Shown here piece after piece: positions 1-12,084 of a DNA stretch of 64,000 nucleotides (position 1 is the first letter of the stretch; the number at the start of each line of letters is the position of its first letter). The position numbers were made by a program, and so were the translations under genes. The notes below the pieces were generated by a model. It was not told where the DNA came from. It did no database searches and saw only the letters and a program-made list of their open reading frames with translations. Origin of the DNA: Heliocybe sulcata (Eukaryota; Basidiomycota; Agaricomycetes; Gloeophyllales; Gloeophyllaceae); assembly GCA_004369045.1 (NCBI GenBank), contig ML213525.1:437789-501788 (forward strand). The letters are read 5' to 3'.

Positions 1-892
1 CCAAATGTGCGCGTAGAAACAACTGCTAGCTTACAGTACGTTCAGGATAACGTAGACGGTCTGGAGACGCGCCAGAACTTGCGTGGCAAGACAGCAAATC
101 ACAGCTTGGGTAAGCACGATGGCTACATAGCATCCGCTGCAGACAATAATCAGTATCTAGGATAGAGGAATGTCAGAGTGTCCTTTCTCACAATGTTTGA
201 GCATTTGTGGCGGTGAATTCGAGGTTCGAACCAATACCGGCTGCTGCCATGATCTGCACTGCACATCCCCAGTCTATGGAAGCCACCGATGCAATGGAGC
301 CGATTGTGTTCGAGTCTACATCGAAAGGTCAAGTTATCTCTCCTTCGCCCATCAAGGTTGTACTCACAACCCACAATCCACGCCAGCAAATTTCTCCACC
401 GTGGGGATGACAGGGAATGCGTCCAGAAATAAAGCTATGGGGCGGGACATGTGAGCTCGCGACGCTTGTAAGATCCGGCAAAGATACTTACACCGCCAGA
501 CGTGGGTGCTGCGGATGCCAACTCCGCCATGGACATGCCAACAAACAGGATGAAAATGCTTGCGACCGCCCAACCCCAAATCATAGCAGATGCGCCTCCA
601 TTGGGAATTGCATAAAGCAAGACCGACCTGGAAAAGTGTTTAGCGTCTCATCCTTACCTTCCCAGTCATCTCGACACTCACGCGATTGACGGCAGCAAAC
701 CAATGATACTAAAGGCTATACCGAACACCTATCACGCCGTCAATCACCAGACAGCTCGTAGACATCACAGTCAGGAGACTTTACCTCGAGCGGCGTGAAG
801 GCTCTTAGAAACTCCTGCTTGTACCCCAGCTCAGCCAGCAACTGCTTGTCCGCTTCTGCAACAGCATCCTTGTTATTCTTGGGCGCCGCCAT
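1..892 (-). CDS. amino-acid/GABA-type permease (APC family), 3' end outside window
   Basis: This is the N-terminal part of a plasma- or organelle-membrane amino-acid transporter of the fungal UGA4/HNM1 (GABA, choline, polyamine) branch of the APC superfamily. The start ATG is at 892-890. The first exon gives a soluble tail ending in KQEFLRAFTPLE, followed by short GT-AG introns (first exon 785-892, second 682-728). The family-specific stretch FGIAFSIIGLLPSIA leads into the first membrane helix. Then comes a segment around 435-620 containing PNGG, MIWGWAVASIFILF and MAELASAAPTSGG, which is the strongest match to this family. Further exons continue to position 1 and the protein is cut there. 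The substrate cannot be told from sequence. An alternative is a basic amino-acid or choline permease of the same family. Confidence 0.9.
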
Positions 893-1948
893 CGTCTAGG
901 ACCGCTTCGTATGACGACCAGTTAAGGTGAAGCGCTCGGTGGAAGAAGAGAGGGCGTCATTTGGAGAGCACCCACGGTATATATGCAGAGTATGGGCGCC
1001 ACCATTTGAGCTTATCTGGTACCGTATGCTGTAAGAGCAGGCGATGGCTCTGGCGTTCGCTTAGCCGTCCGTGGGTAAGATAAGGCCCACTTGCGGGGAT
1101 ACCCGATCTAAATCTGTCTGTCTTTCACCCAATCAGAGGGCGCCATTCTACTCTTTCCACCGCCACCATCACCGAGTCTCCTTGATCCAAAGCTCTAAAT
1201 TTAGGATTTCCTGTGCGCCAGATGCAAGCTCGAGGCAGCATCACGGGCTGCTCAGCTTCGTATATAGCCGTGGTTCGTCTCTTTGTACGCGTTTCCGATA
1301 CTCCGAGAAAGATACCAGTGTACTGAGCGTACTTGGTCTCCGAAGAGAAATCCAAGGCTGGGGTATATGCAGGTCTGTCATCTTACCAATATTTGGGGCT
1401 CGGAACTTGGAATCTCCGTGATGAGCCATGTCAGGTGCGCTCCTGTATACGAGCTCGTCAGAGGTGAACATAAACAGAACCCTGTCAAGGGAGACTGCTT
1501 TCCGTGGTCTGCGGTTATTTGAGTAAGACCAGTTAACTGATCAGCATACGGTTTTTTAGATCTCAGAGGCTCGCGTCATCCAATTACCGAGGTTGTGCTT
1601 TTATCTATATACGCTCGGACTATGGATAGCGAGTTCGTTCCACCTGCGGGAAACCTAGGAAAAAGAAGAAAGCTTCTGAATCCTTTAGCAGCCTGCAAAA
1701 TCCCATATTATGCCAATCTCCTTCGCCTTCTGCAGAAAAGTACCAGATGCTAAGCAACAGGTTGTCGGGGAGGGTCATATGAGAGCTGGAGATCGCTGAG
1801 GCCTGCAGGATTACCGCGGAATGAGATCTGGTTACTTGCCAGTAGCCGTGGGAAACCCAGTTTGAGCTTGGGATGCCCGAAGACTGCCTTCCTGAGTATT
1901 TGACTCGCTCAGCTGGGCTCCTACTCCCGTGAGTCAGTTCGCTTCACC
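893..1948. other. intergenic region between divergent genes
   Basis: This is the shared upstream region of the permease (minus) and the SET-domain gene (plus). Several open frames of 60-116 codons exist on both strands. None shows a recognisable motif or a consistent intron structure, so I call no gene. Apart from the TATA-like box next to the permease I see nothing specific. Confidence 0.6.
978..984 (-). promoter_or_regulatory. TATA-like box of the permease gene
   Basis: TATATAT lies about 90 bp upstream of the permease ATG on the minus strand, a usual distance for a TATA element with a short leader. Supported by position only. Confidence 0.45.
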
Positions 1949-3432
1949 ATGGAACAAGGGAAGGACCTGCTTGAACCCGATAACATTACTGCATTTCGCA
2001 AATGGCTCTTGGGCAACGGGGCGAAGATTCATCCGACAGTATACTTCGAGTCCCGTGAATTGCCCTGTTACCTGCTCGCCGTCCTGCGCTCATTGACATG
2101 AAGATACATGGGGGTTCTCCGTGCGGACTCGGGTTGCTCTGCAACCTGACACGACCATTGTCTCTGCGCCGTTTTCTTTCGCGATAACTGCCGAGCTGGC
2201 CGGAGACGCCCTGGAGGATATTTTGGGGGCGGCACTACGAGAGCTGTCTGAGAGGGAGCTCATCTGCACGTACATCTGCATGCATTGGGTTATAGGAGAA
2301 CAGAGGTAAGCTTATGGACCGGTAAAGCGGTGGTTTGACTAAGTCATGACTTCTGCAGCATCCCTCCGAGTCTCCGACATTTTCCATATCTAAACACCTT
2401 GCCCTCACCACCGAAACTTCGGACCCCTCTTCATTTCACAGATAACGAGCTTCAAGCTTTTAAGGGGACTAATCTATACGGGGCGACTCTGGATCGCAAG
2501 AGACAGTGGGAGGCAGAATGGCAACGGTGCCGAGATTTGATAAAACCAATTAACGAACAATGGGCGGCCGACCTGACATGGTGTGTTGCCAATGTTTTGC
2601 GCGGACCTCTATTGATTTGACTGTCTATTAGGGACAGATACTTGGCAGCCTCGACCTATCTTTCCTCGCGTGCTTTCCCATCTTCGATCCTGTCTCGTTC
2701 GCCCACCCTATCGGCTACGCCATCCTCTTATCCTGTCCTCTTACCTGGAATAGACGCCCTGAATCATAGCCGCGCGCAGCCCGTGTCATGGCTAGTCACG
2801 TATCCCGACTCCGGATCCGCTAGTGAGGAGCCCTCGATATCGTTAGTTCTTCACTCTGCGCAAGACGCTGGCTCTGAGCTGTTCAATAATTATGGCCCGA
2901 AGCCGAACTCTGAGCTTATCCTCGGCTATGGCTTCTCACTCAAGCGAAACCCTGATGATACGATCGTCCTGCAACTTGGCGGCACGGAGAAAAAGTGGGA
3001 GGTCGGTCGAGATGCCAGGGGGCTGGAGGGTGTCTGGGAGCAGGTCCTTCATGCTGTACAAGGACCAGAAGGTTCAAGTGACGATGGTGGCGTAGAGAGT
3101 GATTGGCAAGATGAAATGGAGGCCGCGAACGTGCTCCAGGAAATGACGCAGGCCCTTCTCGACCGTCTCCCTCCGTTTCCGCCGGCAGGTGCAGTACGAG
3201 AAGAGATAAAGGTGATGCTGGATCACTATCTGGAAGGTCCGTCTGATGCATGTCATTGTTGACATGATGTGGGAGATTGAGCATTTCATCTCTTAAAGGA
3301 CAAAGAGCGATCCTCCGGAGCATTCTAGAGTTTGCGCTTGATAAAGAAGGTGCTGTCATCAGGAAGGCCAGGGAGGCCGGTATCGAAATTGTTGATGACG
3401 ATATCCAAAATGAGGAATCCGACCCATTGTGA
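1949..3432 (+). CDS. SET-domain protein lysine methyltransferase (RKM/SETD6-like)
   Basis: Likely a cytosolic or nuclear S-adenosylmethionine-dependent lysine methyltransferase of the Rubisco-LSMT/RKM type, which in yeast modifies ribosomal proteins or elongation factors. Five exons (1949-2054, 2104-2305, 2359-2580, 2632-3236, 3299-3432) splice in frame to about 422 residues. The N-terminal part has the split-SET opening (GAKIHPTVYF, then TWGFSVRTRV). The catalytic half has DALNHS and the FNNYGPKPNSELILGYGF block, which forms the SAM pocket and pseudoknot with the tyrosine. A helical C-terminal region ends with GQRAILRSILEFAL, typical of the substrate-binding domain. The ATG was chosen because it opens the conserved frame just before the first SET segment. 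The exact target (ribosomal protein or other) is not predictable. Confidence 0.85.
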
Positions 3433-3640
3433 TCCTGCTAGGCGCACTGACTCTCGTGTTGGCTAGAGACCGGAATTGATGGTGCTCTTGGGCTGCCGGC
3501 TCTCTCGCTTTCCTGCGTTAACGTCTCCATGTTCGCTAGTGCGTTAAGGTTTCTATTATGTCTACTGTCTAATGTATCGCGGCGGAATAATTTATGGCTA
3601 ATGTCCATCCAGGAGCCTTATGACGAAAGGTTCAGCTGGC

Positions 3641-5171
3641 TTACACCTTTTTCGTAGAGAACATACACCGGAACATGGACGCGAATGATAATCTCCTACC
3701 CTTCTCCGCCGCCAGTTCCTTCTCGATCTGGAGGCCCCTCAAGAAGACCAAGCACATACTCGCCACGACGAACATCACACCCGTGAATGCCTGGACAATG
3801 ATGTAGCTATTTGGCCCTGTCCCGCGTCTCAATGCAAAGGCAATGGCCTCCGCAAAAGTGCAAGGTATGACCACGGATAGCCAGACCAGCGACAGAGCCG
3901 AAGGCAGGTTTCCCAGTCCGACAACTTCAGCTGCGAGAGGCCCGACGCACTAATGTTCATTGTATTCAGCACTGACAAACGACGCGCGTGGATTCGTGTT
4001 ACTCACCGACCAGAAAGATCCGCATATTGCTCCGTTCACAAGCGCGAAGAAGACGCAGACGCCGTACGTCTTTGCCGGAATCCAGATGATGAAGCATGTC
4101 AGGCCGGTGACGAATGTCACTATGCCTGCCATGTTTATCCTCCCTACGGAGTCGGAGAAGTAGCCAACCAGAGGTCGCCCGACTGTCATGCCGACGCTCA
4201 GGACAGCGGTGACTATGGACGCTTGCTGGGCACTCAGGCCTTTGGATATGGAGAAGTCGGAGAGGGAGTATAGAAGGACGATGTACCCGAGAAGACTGAA
4301 GCATGCCCAGGCGAGCAAGAGAAGGAAGTCTGGCCGCAGTAAAAGCGAGACATCAAATGCCTTCTGATTGGGGTTGATGTGCTTGTTCCGATCTCGCATG
4401 AATAGAGTTGCGATGATGTTCACGACGAACAGACATATGGCGGTGATACGGTACGCCCATGCGAGACTGATCGTCTCGATCATGGAATTTGTCGCGAGCG
4501 CCCATATGATTCCTCCGATGCCGGAGCCTGCGGAGACGATCCCGTTCGTGATGCTGCGGCGTTTGAGGAACCATTGGGAGGGGATACCAATGCTCGAGGT
4601 GAAGGTGAGGCCAAGGCCCCATCCGAAGAGGATGCCTTGGGTCAGGAAGAGGTGCCATATCCTGTTGGCGAAGGATGCAGCTATCAGGGATCCTGACTCC
4701 AAAAATATCCCCAGGATCATGGTCGCCTTGAAGCCAAACTTGCGGCTGAGGAACGTTGCCACAGGTGCGACCATGAGAGCTTGGGAGATGGAGAGTCCGC
4801 CGACGAATGCATACTCAAGTTTGGTCGCGCCTGGGAAGACGCTGTTGTTGAGATAATAGCCAAGGTAAATGGCATATCCCTGCGAAGAGACTGTTCAATG
4901 ACTGCCATGGTGTGTATAGCGATATGGTCCTCACCGCATTAACTCCCCAAGTCATAGCGCAAATCCAGAACCCACAAGCCACGACCACCCAACCATACCC
5001 GCCGTCTGGCGGTGGGGGCGGCTGTGTCTGAGGTTGAGCTTGCTCTACCTTGTCCACATTGGCTTCATAGTTGCTACCATCCAGCTCGCGTGGTGTCCCG
5101 TCGCCGTCGGCGTGGTCGACCTTCTCGAGTACCGCTCTGCCGTCGATGCCTGTCTGGAGTCGGTCATCCAT
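3641..5171 (-). CDS. monocarboxylate transporter-like MFS permease
   Basis: A major-facilitator protein of the fungal MCH/monocarboxylate-porter group, likely moving an organic acid, riboflavin or similar small molecule across a membrane. Three exons (4935-5171, 4007-4879, 3641-3949) join to about 472 residues. After a hydrophilic N-terminal tail with a run of prolines comes the family signature PDGGYGWVVVACGFW opening helix 1. Next are YYLNNSVFPGATKLEYAFVG and twelve predicted helices, with a loop around MRDRNKHINPNQKAF between the two halves. The in-frame codon further upstream is GTG, so the ATG at 5171 (MDDRLQTG) is taken as the start. It converges on the SET gene with about 200 bp between stops. 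Substrate is inferred only from family membership. Confidence 0.88.
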
Positions 5172-6529
5172 TGTCGTGAGTGTCGTGCAAGATGCAGATG
5201 GGAATGTCGTACAGCGTCCGAGAGATATAAGGTTGTTCTCGGTCACTGACTAAATTCCTGTGGAGGCCAGGAAGTATCAGACCGACGCCGAGTGAGGTTA
5301 TTAATGGACTCCTTATAGAAATGCAGCTTCTATACTGATGGGCGCCGGATCAGTGTGCGAGTCGCCGACAAGAATAGCTGCATCCGGTACTCACGGACTG
5401 ATGGCGAGTCCACGCCTCCCCTGCGAGGCCAGTGCATTCTGGTGTTGCATGTCTATTCCAGCTCGACTGCCAGAGATTAACAGACTTGACAGAACCTTAC
5501 ATGGACGCTGGTTCCAGGCCAGCAACAACATGTCAGATAGTCAATGCAATGGTCAATTTGCATTAGTTGCACGCGATGCAGTCAAGGTTCCTTTCATTCA
5601 GAGCTGTACAGATGTCTGCCAGAGAGCTCAGGAACACAGGTACGCTGTATCGGAGGTTACCCATCCCCTACGACCGACTGACTCGGGGGCTACAGCTTAT
5701 TGATCATATCAGATATCACAGGAGAAAGCCGTAGTCCTAAATTAAGACTGCGCTGATTGAGTTGTAGGATGGCATTGTGGCCATGGGAAAGCGGGGACCA
5801 TGCACAAAGCGCTGCACATCAAACGCTTGGACGATCTCCGTTTACTAGGTAATGAGCTCTCCAAACATCCGAAGAGTGCGCCATGAACCGTGGACTTAAC
5901 GACATGATTATCACAGGACGAAACGAATTGGCAAGCCTGCGAGTGACTCAAACATCCTGTGCTCGTTGCGACATACAGATCTCAACGCCACCGTCGCTCG
6001 CAGTACGACCAAGTCCTGGGCCAGTGACACCCTACCACATCGGACAATGTTCTCGACAAATGCGAAATGAGTTCGTTGCCGGTATCAATCTGCTGGTAAA
6101 TGTTCTGAAACCAAATGCCATCGCTACGATCCGTAGCTACTCGGTACATCCATACTCTTACTTTCCGGGTCTGACCATCGCCAGCGTTTCCTCTTGGCGA
6201 TTTTACCGTGATACCGGCCTCCTCTCAAGCGCCCAACCTGCGCAATCTGGAAAGCCGATGACGAAGGTCCGCCTATTCAGGACAAGACTACTACAGTCTT
6301 TACGCCGATTCTCGCGGATTGTCGACGTCCAGGAGCCATTCGATGTCACGATTGTCACATGATCACCTAGGTTCAGTCGTCAATCTCAACTCGTAGGTCC
6401 TGATTCGAATCTTTGATGCTGGCGGCCTAATCAGTCATGGTTCTCCCCTTTGTGACCGCTCTTGAGCGTCTAAGTATTGAATAAAGGAATATCGGCGAAT
6501 CGCTCATGGAAAATGAAAATCGCCGACTT

Positions 6530-6543
6530 CCGACAGTTGTCGG
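6530..6543. promoter_or_regulatory. dyad CCGACAGTTGTCGG, copy 1
   Basis: CCGACA and TGTCGG form inverted half-sites around a GT centre. The same 13 bases recur at 6796-6808. The CCG...CGG ends resemble sites of Zn2Cys6 transcription factors, but that is inference. Confidence 0.4.
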
Positions 6544-6795
6544 CCCCTGGCAATGGCCTCTCAAGCCAAACCTATGTGTTCCACTATGGACGGAGAGATA
6601 GCGTGGCTATCCCCAAGCTGCCAGAACTTACATTTGTTGATTCTGGTGGTCGCTGCTACATTGGCCTGCTTGGTACTGCCACTTCAAGCTGCCGTTGTGA
6701 CGAAAAAACAAATGCTGGATGCGCCTCGGCATGCATCACGTCTGGAGATTTGTCGCAGCCTAGCGCCGTCAAACGAGAAAAGCAAATTGATAGCG

Positions 6796-6808
6796 CGACA
6801 GTTGTCGG
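6796..6808. promoter_or_regulatory. dyad CGACAGTTGTCGG, copy 2
   Basis: Second copy of the dyad, 266 bp downstream of the first and about 210 bp upstream of the TATA box of the gene at 7127. Identical over 13 bases to copy 1. Confidence 0.4.
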
Positions 6809-7013
6809 TTAACCGCAGAGGGCGCTCTCATGGACAGTCGGCGATTGATGGCGCCTTTGAAACGAGACAGGGACCTCAGATCAAACAGGGTTCTCGGTGG
6901 GACTGGATACGCCTATACCGCAGTCCGTTATCGCGGATCCTCGGAGACAAGTCGCAACTATTGATGGTTCGTAGCCAGGAACTACTGCACTCTTGTCGCC
7001 TCAGCTGGAAACA

Positions 7014-7020
7014 TATAAAA
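7014..7020 (+). promoter_or_regulatory. TATA box of the gene at 7127
   Basis: TATAAAA within ACATATAAAAGCTGG lies about 110 bp before the ATG at 7127. The following 100 bp are rich in C and T, as fungal leaders often are. Confidence 0.6.
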
Positions 7021-7126
7021 GCTGGGTCCAGAGGTACGTTGTTCTCCAGTCCCAAGTCCCCTTCCGCCCAAGAACAAGTCATTCCTTCCACAGAACATCA
7101 CCTCTACCTTCTTCACTACTAGTACT

Positions 7127-9615
7127 ATGGATATGTCCTTCGATATCCCCTCTCCTACCCGTAACCTCAAAGCGTCGATGTTGTATCAGGGCTTGCAGTC
7201 GACCAAGGGTAGGACGCCGTATGGCTTCCACACTGCGACGGCATCGCCCGTCCCTGGCGTTGACGTCCTGCCGACCGCTGGATGGAAGCAGGCGATCCCG
7301 ACCCATCACACTCTCCACGCCTACCCTGCTGAGTGTAAGACGGTGGCTGTCAGGGTCCTCATGGATGTTCTTCTCCGACTTCGTATTGCAAGTGAGTGCC
7401 TCATCGCTGTAGCTGCCACCCATCACAGAGATTAACGGTGGATTCGTCCAGAATGGAGGGTCTCGAATGCGAACCAGGAACCATTCAAACGCGGGATGCA
7501 ACTTCCGTACTGTAAGAACAAATTTGATAACTGAAATAAATACGGTATTAACTGGTCGCGTCATAACAGATAGGAGCCTCGCCATCGATAATGTACAGTC
7601 AGAAGTTGATGAAGTCATCTCTGAGACTTTCCCTGCAACTTCGAACACCGCCACGTTCGCCAAGCAAGTCTCTGCGCGCCTCCTCACTGCGCATGCGATC
7701 CCATCTATCATCGGAGCGCTCGAGGACATTGACCGCCTGCACAGCATGGGTCTGCTCGAGCTCGGCGGAAAAAAGTACGCCACCTTCACACCCAGCCATG
7801 GTGAAGACGAGGCCAAGATCACCAACCCTGGATTCACTTTCGCCATGCTCTCGTGCCCTGATCGCCTCGAGATTAGTTGGCCGGCGGAGTACGGGCAGAA
7901 CTACCTGGCCGCCGTGATGAAGCTTGCACAGGCGCTCAGGGACGAACAGAAGGAGCCTTCATACCTTGACTTTGTGGTGAGATTGACGATCTCCCATTCA
8001 TGTGACTATGATCAAAGCTAACTTTGAGACTTGGAAATAGGGCTTCCACTTTGGATACCACAGACTGAGCAAGGGAGAGCCTCTTCCTGCTTCGGAGGCA
8101 CGCTTCCTAGGCACGGTCGGGTTCAGGAAGGACGCGCAGACGTACCTGAGTTTGACCGATCCCGGTGATGGTCATGTCTCTGGTACTACCCGCAAGTCAC
8201 GCTGGATGACGGGCGCTATCGTCCATGTTGAACGTATGTGACTTTTCTGTCATAACTGGGATTCCGCATGAATTGATGCATCATCGTCATCAGACCTCGA
8301 ACGCCCACAAAATCTCCCTCGTGAGATGATCGAGTCCTACCGCATTCCCTCGATTCTTGACTTTGCTTCCGTGCGTCTTCACACTGGACGCGAGGCGCCA
8401 AACACCTACTTCGTCGGGCGCGCTCTGCGCGACAGCATCTCCCGTGACTTTTCCTACGACTTTGTCAAGGTCGTGAGCACCACGAGCGCAGCGGCCTCTG
8501 CCGCCTTCCAGCTCGGGGCGGCGGAGTGCAAGGTTGCGATGGACGGCTTGACGACCACGCAGATGGTCGAGTACATGCAGGCTCTCGCCGGTCATGTCCT
8601 GAAGAAGCCTGGCAAGCAATACATGAGCGCTGCCTTCAACATCAACCACCCGATTGTGGATGACCTTGACGGCGAGCACAAGGTTCTCGAGGGAATCATG
8701 GAGATTGGTCTGAGGGGCATCGAACTTGCCGCCCTCGGTGGGTTTGACAAGGTGACATGGGACGGTGCTTCTGACAAGTACCCGTCGCACCCTGTCATTG
8801 TCCAGCTCGGGGCCCAGAATGCGCTGGAACTCGTGCACAAGGCGCATGAGAGGGGTCTGACGACATATATGAGCGCCGGATTCAAATTTCACAATGTCAA
8901 GGATGCCGTCTTTGCCGGGGTCGATGGTATTGGTATTGGCGGCGCCCAGATCCTGAGGTATATGGATGGTGGCAGTGGTATGCATGGTCCTTACGTGAGT
9001 TACCTTTCTCAGTATTCTCTCGGGATAAATGTGGCTAAACGCCTTGTCCAGACGGAAGAAAACATTGACCGCATAATGGTTGAACGCAACAATGCTGAGA
9101 GTTCTATCCGTGGCCAGGGTGTCCGGCTCTTGGCCCGGCTAGACCAGATGCATTTTGAAGGCTCGCTCTCAGACTCCGAGGAGAAGCTCCGCGAGCCACT
9201 CTACAAGGCTTTATACGAGTGCGCAGAGGGAGAAATTTACGAGATGCTCTTCGACAATAAAGACACCAAGGCAGTGCTCGCCATACCTGGTGACGGAGAG
9301 CAGCCCTGGACCGGCACCGCGTCGAGGCTGTTGAGACATGCCAGTCCAACTTTGAAGAAGGGTGCAGAGAGCGAGGAGCAGTGGGAAGGCTTCGTCTCTG
9401 CGCTTCTGAACTTGCTGGAGACGAAGGACGAGGAGGGTCTGTTTGACTATGCACAGAGCGAGCCGTGGGCAGGCATGAGGAAGGCGTACCGCACCACCAT
9501 TGGGGAGGGCGACAGGGCTTTCAAAGGGGAGCCGCGGGTACGCGTCAAGACTACGCCTTATGGCGGGCGCGCGGCGAAAGAGGGATCGGATGAGGTGACC
9601 GTCGATAAGGAGTAA
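7127..9615 (+). CDS. conserved fungal protein of unknown function, barrel-like C-terminal half
   Basis: I do not recognise a named family. Exons beginning at 7127 and 7452 and near 7570, 8041, 8293 and 9052 splice in one frame. The phase-1 junctions at 7391/7452 and about 7512/7570 restore a continuous reading (KWRVSNANQEPFKRG, then RSLAIDNVQSEVDEV). The middle region has repeated strand-helix units with glycine-rich turns: FVKVVSTTSAAASAAFQLGA, GIMEIGLRGIELAALGGFDK and AGVDGIGIGGAQILRYMDG. The last resembles the phosphate-binding end of TIM-barrel enzymes. No secretion signal or membrane segment is seen, so it is probably cytosolic. The C-terminal 100 residues are acidic and less ordered. 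A sugar-phosphate or nucleotide enzyme is possible, but no reaction can be assigned. The exact N-terminal exon is the least certain part. Confidence 0.75.
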
Positions 9616-9937
9616 GGTGTGGATGGTTCATGGACTACGGCTTTGGAAGCTGGGAGTCAGTGTATCTTTCCTCCATTGGGTTCTGGTCTTCGTCGGTTTA
9701 TTGGGTATATTTATTCTTACTTAAAAGTCGCCATACAGAGATAGAGACCTACTGTACTGTATTTATTGTTCCTTTCCGATATATATTATTATTCAGAGCT
9801 GCCAAGAATATCGTTACAGCGGAAGCAAATGGGGGATAGACATCTTAGATCCAGCCATGTGGCAAGCCGGCGGCTCGGCAATCTGCAGTGCATGCTATCT
9901 AGATTCGTATCTGATCTCAGCCTTGTCCTCTCCAGTC
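9616..9937. other. intergenic, same-strand gap
   Basis: T-rich 3' flank of the gene ending at 9615, then the leader of the amidohydrolase. No other feature seen. Confidence 0.5.
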
Positions 9938-11638
9938 ATGGCTGCGGAATTGCCGATTCTGCACGAGGCGTGCTTCACCTATCCATGCATCGACAATCAT
10001 GCGCACCCATTACTTACCGCTGGAAATAGAGAAAAAGTTGAGTTTGAGGGCATTATCGCAGAGGCGACGGGGCCCGCCCTCTTTGAGGATTCCGTGCATA
10101 CGCTCGCCTGCTACAAGGCCACTGCACAGCTGGCAAAGCTCTTCGGCTTGGGACCTGGTGGGCATGTACACCACCTTTTGAGGACAATATGATGATAGAA
10201 TATGCTTAGATACGACATGGGGGGACGTGAAAGCTGCTCGTTCAGCAGCCCCGTACGACGAGCTGTGTGCCTTGTCAATGAAGCCGACGAATATCCAGTG
10301 CATCCTCTTCGACGACGGGCTTGGAGGCGTAGAGGAGCTCTGCGAGTCGTACAAATGGCATAACCGCTTCACGAAGAGCCCTAATAAGAGGATCGTGAGA
10401 GTCGAGGTCGTCGCTCAGGTCTGCACTTGTCCCGTTCTTCTTTGTGGTAGAACGTCTGATTCAAGGTACTAAATACACAGGATATCCTCAAACCACTTGT
10501 GGATGCTTCACACCTGTCTTCTTCATCCTCCGACCCGTCCTATCTTGCTACGCTCCTTGAGACATTCTCTGCGAAACTGACGGCCTCCATCCAAGCCTCT
10601 GCACAAGATCCCGAGGTAGTCGGGTGCGCATATTCTGGAATACAGGTTATTTACCTTTTCCTTGCTAATGAGATCCCCCAGCTTCAAATCGGTAGCATGC
10701 TATCGCACAGGTCTCGACGTGGCAACGTCTTGCACGCAGGCCGAACTCGAGGGTGCTCTGTCGTCCTGTTTACAACGGCCCGCATTCCCTTTGGTTTCCA
10801 ATATTTTGTTCGACTAACGAGAGCGCAGATATGTCACGACAAGCACGCTACGCTTGGACGACAAACATCTTAACGACTACGTCGTCCGAACGACGCTTGA
10901 GATCGCAGGAAGGTGCAACAAGCCTGGTAACTAATCTCCCGCGGTGAGACCGTACCTCATTCTGCGTTCTAACTGTCTTTTAGTCCAGTTCCACACTGGC
11001 CTGGGCGACAACGATCTTACCCTAACCCGGTCCTCGCCCGCGCACCTCCAAGCCGTCATCAAAGCTTACCCCTCCACTCCCTTCGTCCTCCTCCACTCGA
11101 GTTACCCGTACACCCGAGACGCAGGGTATCTGTGTAGTGTGTACCGGTGCGCTCCCTCTTCCGCTCTCGACGCCTTACTAATCGCAATGCAGGAACGTCT
11201 ACGTCGACTTCGGAGAGATCTTCCCGTTCGTGTCAGGCACGGGCCAGCGCGCTGTGATACGCCAAGTCCTCGAGCTATGCCCGACCAATAAGATCATGTG
11301 GTCCAGTCAGTCCTGAATTTCTATTCTTCCTATCGTCGATGTTCTTATTCTCAATGTCATAGCCGACGGACACTGGTGGCCAGAATCGTACTACTTAGGC
11401 ACTATACAGGCCAGGGAGGCATTATATGCGGTGCGGTACCTTTGCTCTTCCCTCTCTCCCTCCCTCTCGGCATTGCTTTCCTTCTCTTCATGAAGGCTGA
11501 TGATGGGATGCATATCAGGTCCTGGCCGAAGCGGTAGCTGCAGGTGATCTCGACGAGAAGCAAGCAGTACGTGTAGCGCAGGATGCGCTGTTCCACAACG
11601 CGAACCGGATCTATTCATTGGGATTGAGTCCACTGTAA
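9938..11638 (+). CDS. FluG N-terminal-type amidohydrolase (amidohydrolase-2 family)
   Basis: A metal-dependent hydrolase related to the N-terminal half of Aspergillus FluG and to nodulin/amidohydrolase-2 proteins. The start ATG at 9938 gives MAAELPILHEACFTYPCIDNHAHPLL, with the metal-site HAH at the barrel entrance. Later exons give TWGDVKAARSAAPYDELC, FDDGLGGVEELCESYKWHN, VQFHTGLGDNDLTL (metal His), VLLHSSYPYTRDAGYL (second His), NVYVDFGEIFPFV and NKIMWSTDGHWWPESY (the catalytic Asp region). It ends with LGLSPL and TAA at 11636-11638. There is no glutamine-synthetase domain after it, so this is the stand-alone hydrolase form, not full-length FluG. At least seven short introns are implied. 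Substrate unknown. Confidence 0.82.
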
Positions 11639-12084
11639 GCAAGGCTGGCGGCCTGGGACGTGATGAAGACGCAGCGTACGATACTGCGTAAGGTGTTTTG
11701 ATTTATGAATCAGAATGAGTTGGTTTACTTGTGATTTCCTTTGGAGTTCTTTGTATCAGCCGTAGCCATCAAATCACACCCGTACAGAAGAAGAACGGTG
11801 AGAGGCTACAGCCCCTGTACATCGCTTTCGCCCATGCAATCAGCAGCAATTAGAGGTGGTCACCCTGCTCAACGCTCGCATATTCTTTTGTGATGGCTCC
11901 AATGTACACAAGGAAGCAGCGTATATCTCATAGTCAAGATACCACATGCAGAGAGAGAACACTGCCTGGGATCTGTGTTACCAAAGGCTCTCAAGAATGA
12001 CGAAGGTCATCTTACCTTTCGTAGTCAAGAACAGGACGGTGAGCTATTCACGGGGGAAGTGAGACAGCCGCGGTCAGCGAGACA
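11639..12084. other. convergent intergenic region
   Basis: 446 bp between the amidohydrolase stop and the BolA stop. No gene or repeat seen. Confidence 0.5.

Larger units (their letters stand above)
5172..7126. other. long intergenic region with no convincing gene
   Basis: Nearly 2 kb between the MFS gene (minus) and the gene starting at 7127 (plus). The longest open frames (5883-6362 and 6553-7122) have no recognisable motif, and the second runs over the downstream TATA box. I treat the stretch as non-coding. It holds two copies of a near-palindrome (6530-6543, 6796-6808) and a TATA box at 7014-7020. Confidence 0.55.

Noticed and set aside
221-238. GGTTCGAACC word resembling a tRNA B box
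   Set aside because: It lies inside permease coding sequence and no A box or tRNA fold surrounds it.
5883-7122. Open frames of 159 and 189 codons (5883-6362, 6553-7122)
   Set aside because: No motif, no intron structure, and the second overlaps the TATA box and leader of the next gene.
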